Shown here in pieces: positions 22,596-25,634 of a stretch of DNA of 25,634 bases. The translations under genes were made by a program, and so were the position numbers. The notes beneath the pieces are model-generated. The model was not told the DNA's origin. It saw only the letters and a list, made by a program, of their open reading frames with translations, and ran no database searches. The stretch's first letter is position 1; every line of letters starts with the position of its first letter. The stretch is from positions 1 through 25,634 of the IMG/VR virus record IMGVR_UViG_3300033153_001599; one strand, given 5' to 3'. Origin of the DNA: a virus.

Positions 22596-23920
22596 GGAGA
22601 CCTCCTCATAGCAACGTTGTCGTCCTGAAACTTTCCTCTTGCGGAACTTAGAGCGTACCTAAGAGCGTCGTAGAGGTGGTCATCCTGGTCTGTGTCGACG
22701 TCTTCCACCTTCTTCTCGTCCAAAACAAGATACTGTAACTCTGCTATAAGCCCTTTACATGACTCATGAACCTGCAATCCTGGTTTCATGTCTGGCAGAT
22801 TCATCAGAAGTCTGTCAATCTTCCTCTTTCCGCTGACTCTCTTGTTATCTGCGCGGGTGAGGTATACACCTTCATCAGCGAAGTTATCGGCAGTCGATGT
22901 GAGCCCCTTCTTCTCGTCGCTCTTAGTATGCCACATGGAGGGGTCTCCATAGCGTACGTGGATTTTATCGAGAGCCGTAATCTCCTGTACATACCGCGCC
23001 TGCTGGCTATCAGACAGCCTAGCCTGCTTTATTTCCTTATATACTATGTATCTGCCAACGTCGGGGTCTCTAGCAAGCCATACAGCCGCGAAAGGCTTGG
23101 TATAACCGCTATCAATTCCGACAATCTTTATCCAATTAGGGGGAATTACCAAGTTTCCACTTACGATATGGTCATCGCCAAATCCAGGGAATGCCTGCCC
23201 AGAGAATACTTCCCAGTCCCCCTCGAGCCAAGCCTTCCTCAGTTTTTCTGGTAACGCCTTCAAATCTTCGTAATACTGTTGGTCAAGGCTCTTGTTATCC
23301 TGCGGGAGAGCCTGAACAAACGCGAACTGGTCTGATAATGGCTTCAACTCATCTGAGAAATTCCTGTCAATCCACAACTTCTTCACCCACTGGTGTCCTT
23401 TGCCTCCAGGGTTAGCTGTGCATAAGAACTTCGTATTAGAGACTCCTGGATAGCGAAGGTTTCCGCGAAGAATATCGAATACTTCTTTGTTTACCTTCTC
23501 AATCTGGTCTATACCAATGGCTGCGTATTCAGCACCCAGGTACTTGGAGGGGTCGTCTAAGTTTCGTAGCACCATGACTCCGCCACCAAACTCGTCTCTG
23601 AGTACAAAAGCTAAACCATCTGCCTGCGTCTTCTTCACTTCGCCTAACCAGCGAGGCATCTCAATATTTATCTTTGATATCTGCCTATCAGCAAGAACAG
23701 GATAGGACTCGCAACCTAAGAACACGTGTGGTTTGTTTATGCCCTTCTTATGAAGCTCTAACATAACCTGAACAAGCCACCACCTCAACAGGTATGACTT
23801 ACCACCGCCACGAGCGCCTCCGTACATTACAAAGCGCTTACTCCTTAGCGTCTTTAGACATTCCTTCTGTTTCGGATGGAAGTTTGTCATTTCCGTCCAT
23901 CTCAGTAGTTCTGGAGTCAT
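22571..23920 (-). CDS. terL: terminase large subunit (packaging ATPase and nuclease)
   Basis: This 449-residue motor pumps DNA into the head and cuts it. In the ATPase part, Walker A is GGARGGGKS (34-42), the Walker B-like strand is AAIGIDQIE (133-141) with Asp138 followed by Gln139 rather than the usual Glu, and TANPGG (168-173) fits motif III. In the nuclease part, VGIDSGY (267-273, Asp270), YGDPSM (324-329, Asp326) and DDHLYDALRY (413-422, Asp418) provide the RNase H-like acidic residues. I chose the ATG at 23920, three bases after GAGGAGG; a TTG at 23932 would add four residues but would include that ribosome site. It overlaps the small terminase-like gene by 83 bases. Length is normal for the family. 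Confidence 0.95.
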   Translation of the reverse strand: MTPELLRWTEMTNFHPKQKECLKTLRSKRFVMYGGARGGGKSYLLRWWLVQVMLELHKKGINKPHVFLGCESYPVLADRQISKINIEMPRWLGEVKKTQADGLAFVLRDEFGGGVMVLRNLDDPSKYLGAEYAAIGIDQIEKVNKEVFDILRGNLRYPGVSNTKFLCTANPGGKGHQWVKKLWIDRNFSDELKPLSDQFAFVQALPQDNKSLDQQYYEDLKALPEKLRKAWLEGDWEVFSGQAFPGFGDDHIVSGNLVIPPNWIKIVGIDSGYTKPFAAVWLARDPDVGRYIVYKEIKQARLSDSQQARYVQEITALDKIHVRYGDPSMWHTKSDEKKGLTSTADNFADEGVYLTRADNKRVSGKRKIDRLLMNLPDMKPGLQVHESCKGLIAELQYLVLDEKKVEDVDTDQDDHLYDALRYALSSARGKFQDDNVAMRRSPWERITTI

Positions 23921-24290
23921 CGTCCTCCTCAATCATAGTATCTAAACCATCAAAGTAGATTGATGACCTTATAGAAGCATCAACCGCTTGCACGGGCTTA
24001 CCTTCAACGCGGTCAAACAACCACTTAATACACTCGTACCAATCTCTAGGTGAGAACAGCATCACAGGAGCTTTGTTTTCTTCTTTCCTGGGTAAAAGCT
24101 GCACCTCTCCAGTAAGAGCAACAGTAACAATCATATCAGCAATGAGCTCTTCAGCTGATTGGGATTGTCCCCTCGGGACTATCTTCAGCCTATTAGTCAG
24201 AGCAGTCATCAATGCCCTCTTCTGTAGAGCCCCGCCTTTCTTATTCTCTACGAGATTTTCTGTTGTAACCTTGTCTGTATTCTCCGTCAT
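23838..24290 (-). CDS. probable terminase small subunit
   Basis: This 150-residue acidic protein precedes TerL and overlaps it by 83 bases. The N-terminal half is basic and helical (KKGGALQKRALMTALTNRLK); residues about 80-105 carry SPRDWYECIKWLFDRVEGKP, a phrase like the W-x-x-x-x-x-x-L-x-D-R-x-x-G-K-P pattern common in small proteins just before TerL; the C-terminus is Asp/Glu/Ser-rich and likely disordered. This would recognise the packaging start in phage DNA. The ATG at 24290 is chosen over a TTG at 24326. A weak AGGAG lies about 12 bases upstream. It overlaps the preceding gene by 50 bases. The family call is from position and pattern, so moderate. Confidence 0.55.
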   Translation of the reverse strand: MTENTDKVTTENLVENKKGGALQKRALMTALTNRLKIVPRGQSQSAEELIADMIVTVALTGEVQLLPRKEENKAPVMLFSPRDWYECIKWLFDRVEGKPVQAVDASIRSSIYFDGLDTMIEEDDDSRTTEMDGNDKLPSETEGMSKDAKE

Positions 24291-24663
24291 CGTATTCGCT
24301 TTCTCCTGGGAAACATGAAACCACAATCAAGCCTCCCTTAGTCAGTTCATATATTCCTGTTAGAATCTCATATAAATCTTCAAATTTCTTAGTCGGATAC
24401 TGAAGTACAACCAACTGCCCTTTGTCTCTAGTAGTACCAACTTTATAAATCTTAGCGTAAAACTCAATTCTATCTTCGTATCCCTCAGCGCCTGCTATAA
24501 CAACGTCTACTCTCCTACTGGCGTCTCTCCACTTCATGAGTTGACCAGCCTGCAATCCATACCCAGAGTTTATAGTAAAGTACACCCGCGCCTGTGGTGA
24601 GTTCGGTACTGTTGCTATATCACTTACTATCGCTGGGAATGTGACGTCAGATACTATATCCAT
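24241..24663 (-). CDS. unknown 140-residue protein of the packaging block
   Basis: This protein starts MDIVSDVTFPAIVSDIATVP and continues with an alternating strand pattern (ARVYFTINSGYGLQAGQLMK, VDVVIAGAEGYEDRIEFYAK), then a helix (KKFEDLYEILTGIYELTKGG), a strand LIVVSCF and a charged, Tyr-rich C-terminus. No family was recognised. It starts at ATG 24663, overlapping the upstream stop by one base (TAATG), with a weak AAGG ribosome site, so coupling to the upstream gene is likely. Its end overlaps the small terminase-like gene by 50 bases. Function unknown. Confidence 0.6.
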   Translation of the reverse strand: MDIVSDVTFPAIVSDIATVPNSPQARVYFTINSGYGLQAGQLMKWRDASRRVDVVIAGAEGYEDRIEFYAKIYKVGTTRDKGQLVVLQYPTKKFEDLYEILTGIYELTKGGLIVVSCFPGESEYDDGEYRQGYNRKSRRE

Positions 24664-24995
24664 TACGCCTTTGGGGTAATACCTAGTTTTCTTAGCTGGT
24701 CCCGAAGCCTGTCACGAATACCTTCCAACCTGTCGATAATACTTTGCTTTATCTTCAGCTCGTCTTCAAGTTTCCTAACCCTTTTCTCCAGCCTAGCAAA
24801 TCGTTTCAAGACACTAGTTATTCTCTTTTCGTAAGCGTTTACCATCTTCTCGTATGCCTCCGATGTATTCAGCCTTGACTCCGAATCTACCTTACGTCTA
24901 TTCGCAGTTAGCATATAAATGGCAGTCACGCTTCCAAGGAGACCACCTATCCAACCCATTATGTTAGAAAGCTCAGATACCGTTAATCCAAACAT
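24663..24995 (-). CDS. small membrane-anchored coiled-coil protein, first gene of the late operon
   Basis: This 110-residue protein has one hydrophobic span at about residues 8-30 (ELSNIMGWIGGLLGSVTAIY in part), then a long charged coiled coil (residues 45-103, with RFARLEKRVRKLEDELKIKQ). This is the shape of phage spanin-like, holin-like or membrane-tethering proteins, but no family was recognised. It is the first gene after the late promoter (5' leader about 42 bases) with GAGG six bases before the ATG. Being first in the operon and membrane-bound, a role at the cell envelope is possible; a lysis role is less likely given the lysis pair far downstream. Confidence 0.55.
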   Translation of the reverse strand: MFGLTVSELSNIMGWIGGLLGSVTAIYMLTANRRKVDSESRLNTSEAYEKMVNAYEKRITSVLKRFARLEKRVRKLEDELKIKQSIIDRLEGIRDRLRDQLRKLGITPKA

Positions 24996-25034
24996 TGTTT
25001 CCTCTTATTACCTTACTGCCGTATATTAAATAAT

Positions 25035-25055
25035 TTAGGATAAATTGTATCCTAA
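25035..25055. promoter_or_regulatory. perfect palindrome over the late promoter -10 box, candidate operator
   Basis: TTAGGATA (25035-25042) and TATCCTAA (25048-25055) are perfect 8-bp inverted arms around AATTG. The -10 box (25049-25044) overlaps the right arm and the spacer, and the expected start (about 25037) lies in the left arm. A protein bound here would block polymerase. Confidence 0.6.
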
Positions 25056-25072
25056 TTGTCTTTATTTTGCAA
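25044..25072 (-). promoter_or_regulatory. main leftward late promoter
   Basis: The -35 box is TTGCAA (25072-25067; 4 of 6 to TTGACA), the spacer 17 bp, and the -10 box TACAAT (25049-25044; 5 of 6). The expected start near 25037 gives a leader of about 42 bases to the first late gene. The stretch between the boxes (AAAATAAAGACAATT) is nearly the same in the capsid promoter. Confidence 0.75.
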
Positions 25073-25093
25073 GGGGTCTTTTCGGTGTACTGA

Positions 25094-25108
25094 TGACATA
25101 GGATGTCA
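25094..25108. promoter_or_regulatory. upstream dyad, candidate activator site
   Basis: TGACAT-AGG-ATGTCA has perfect 6-bp arms. Its centre lies about 64 bases before the expected late start, a distance typical of upstream-bound activators. Confidence 0.35.
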
Positions 25109-25157
25109 CAGGTTATCTAGAAAGCTGAGATTTATCGTTGCGGTATGTGCTGATATG

Positions 25158-25198
25158 TGGGTGGAAGAGAGGGGGGTATGATGTGGGGGGTGAAGGGC
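25158..25198 (+). other. G-rich tract with quadruplex potential
   Basis: On the plus strand four runs of at least three G (GGG, GGGGGG, GGGGGG, GGG) are separated by about 9, 8 and 4 bases. A loose G-quadruplex is possible. About 95 bases further right a C-rich stretch (CCCCCCTACCCCCT) and CTCTCTTC partly mirror the tract. Confidence 0.35.
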
Positions 25199-25208
25199 AT
25201 GATGACGA

Positions 25209-25222
25209 TTGAATTTATTCAA
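25209..25222. repeat. 14-bp palindrome
   Basis: TTGAAT-TT-ATTCAA has perfect 6-bp arms in an AT-rich patch between the G-rich and C-rich tracts. It could be a protein binding site. Confidence 0.5.
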
Positions 25223-25539
25223 AGTAAACAAATATTAGTAGACAGCGAGCAAGCAGAGCAGAGTCTCGTCAGCTCGTCCCTCACTGACACCCCCCTACCC
25301 CCTCGGTCTCTCTTCTGTTGACTCAGGCAGAGACGATGAGTGGACATGAGCCCAACAGTGTCAGAAGTCAGCCAGCTTCCATCGTTAGCAAAGGGTATCC
25401 GACATTGTTTAGCATGTAGAACTACCTCAGAACCACTGTTCTAGCCCTCTTGTTAGCCCTCAGACAGCCTAAAAGCAGTCAACTGTACCCCAGAGTCCTT
25501 GTCTATGCTTACCTGTTACAGGCAGGAACAAGGAGTGAA

Positions 25540-25554
25540 TGGCAAACTTTGCCA
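25540..25554. repeat. 15-bp palindrome
   Basis: TGGCAAA-C-TTTGCCA has perfect 7-bp arms around a single base. The form is that of a protein-binding site rather than a terminator, because no T-tract follows. Confidence 0.55.
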
Positions 25555-25567
25555 CTTTCCCAGCTTC

Positions 25568-25597
25568 CAGATACTCGAAAGAACATCCGAGAATCTG
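25568..25597. repeat. hairpin with 10-bp arms, one mismatch
   Basis: CAGATACTCG (25568-25577) and CGAGAATCTG (25588-25597) pair at 9 of 10 positions around a 10-base loop. No T-tract follows on either strand, so it is not a classic terminator. Confidence 0.5.
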
Positions 25598-25634
25598 TTC
25601 AGCTGTCCCTGTTATAGCGACACACAGATTACAA

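Larger units (their letters stand above)
24996..25634. other. non-coding control region with dyads and G-rich tract
   Basis: I see no convincing coding frame on either strand and no tRNA here. The part nearest the genes holds the late promoter and its operator-like palindrome. Further right are TGACAT-AGG-ATGTCA (25094-25108), a G-rich tract (25158-25198), the palindrome TTGAATTTATTCAA (25209-25222), a C-rich tract (25289-25303), CCTGTTACAGG (25512-25522), TGGCAAACTTTGCCA (25540-25554) and a hairpin (25568-25597). This could be a promoter region, packaging start or origin, but no function can be assigned by eye. Confidence 0.7.

Noticed and set aside
22766-23254. 162-residue plus-strand frame opposite TerL
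   Set aside because: It covers the conserved nuclease part of TerL on the other strand, has no recognisable protein pattern and no promoter.
23921-23932. TTG start that would lengthen TerL by four residues
   Set aside because: The ribosome site GAGGAGG lies within those codons and fits the ATG at 23920 better.
24291-24326. TTG start for the small terminase-like gene
   Set aside because: No ribosome site for TTG, and the extra residues (WFHVSQEKANT) are not typical; ATG at 24290 preferred, though its ribosome site is also weak.
25319-25345. Plus-strand promoter starting at TTGACT
   Set aside because: No acceptable -10 box at 16 to 18 bases and no gene to the right within the window.
24996-25634. 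tRNA or other structured RNA gene
   Set aside because: I found no T-loop-like GGTTCRA sequence with a matching acceptor stem; the hairpins do not add up to a cloverleaf.

Overview
The window is a stretch of a tailed double-stranded DNA bacteriophage genome. It holds a large terminase, portal, scaffold-like protein, HK97-type major capsid protein, head-tail and tail proteins, a fibre and a GH25 lysin, all in compact order. Every convincing gene reads leftward (minus strand), so in transcription order the window runs from high to low coordinates. Genes overlap by 1 to 50 bases or abut, have Shine-Dalgarno sites, and stop at ordinary stop codons (genetic code 11). There is no tail tape measure, sheath or tube gene, so a short-tailed (podovirus-like) virion is the best reading. 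The host is not identifiable. Sigma-70-type promoters and Shine-Dalgarno sites point to a bacterium, and the GH25 plus SH3-like lysin only hints at a Gram-positive-type wall. No integrase, repressor, tRNA, CRISPR array or insertion sequence was found, so lifestyle cannot be judged.

Layout in transcription order. (1) 25634-24996 is a non-coding control region with several dyads, a G-rich tract and a strong leftward late promoter at 25044-25072 whose -10 box lies inside a perfect 8-bp-arm palindrome. (2) 24995-22571 is the packaging block: a small membrane/coiled-coil protein, an unknown protein, a probable small terminase and TerL. (3) 22595-12281 holds a small unknown, the portal with a Gln/Met/Pro/Gly-rich tail, a 72-residue unknown, a Gly/Trp-rich protein and a 2378-residue giant protein that fills 28 percent of the window and is the best candidate for an ejected internal virion protein. 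(4) 12291-10084 is a capsid cassette (scaffold, major capsid protein, decoration-like protein) with its own promoter, related in sequence to the late promoter, and a hairpin at its end. (5) 10062-2364 is the neck, tail and fibre block: a frameshifted beta-rich protein, a protein with eleven 18-residue repeats, a neck/adaptor-like protein, an 867-residue tail hub/nozzle-like protein, an endonuclease-fold protein whose expected active-site residues are replaced, a small beta-sandwich protein and a fibre. (6) 2371-962 is the lysis pair (GH25 lysin, three-span holin candidate). (7) 935-1 starts the replication block: a TTGACA-type promoter, a terminator-like hairpin in the leader, a lambda O-like replication initiator and the first codons of the next gene.

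Two promoter types can be separated by eye: a TTGACA, 17-bp, extended -10 promoter for the replication gene, and a TTGYAA type followed by a GACAATT element, shared by the late and capsid promoters and partly by the lysis promoter. This suggests one regulator co-ordinates packaging, capsid and perhaps lysis genes.

The items most worth a second look are the shared late-promoter/operator sequence, the giant protein, the +1 frame break near 9777, the Vsr/DUF559-like protein with altered catalytic positions inside the tail block, and the hairpin-controlled leader of the replication gene. Nothing here amounts to a proven new system. All family assignments are from reading the translated sequences, without database searches.
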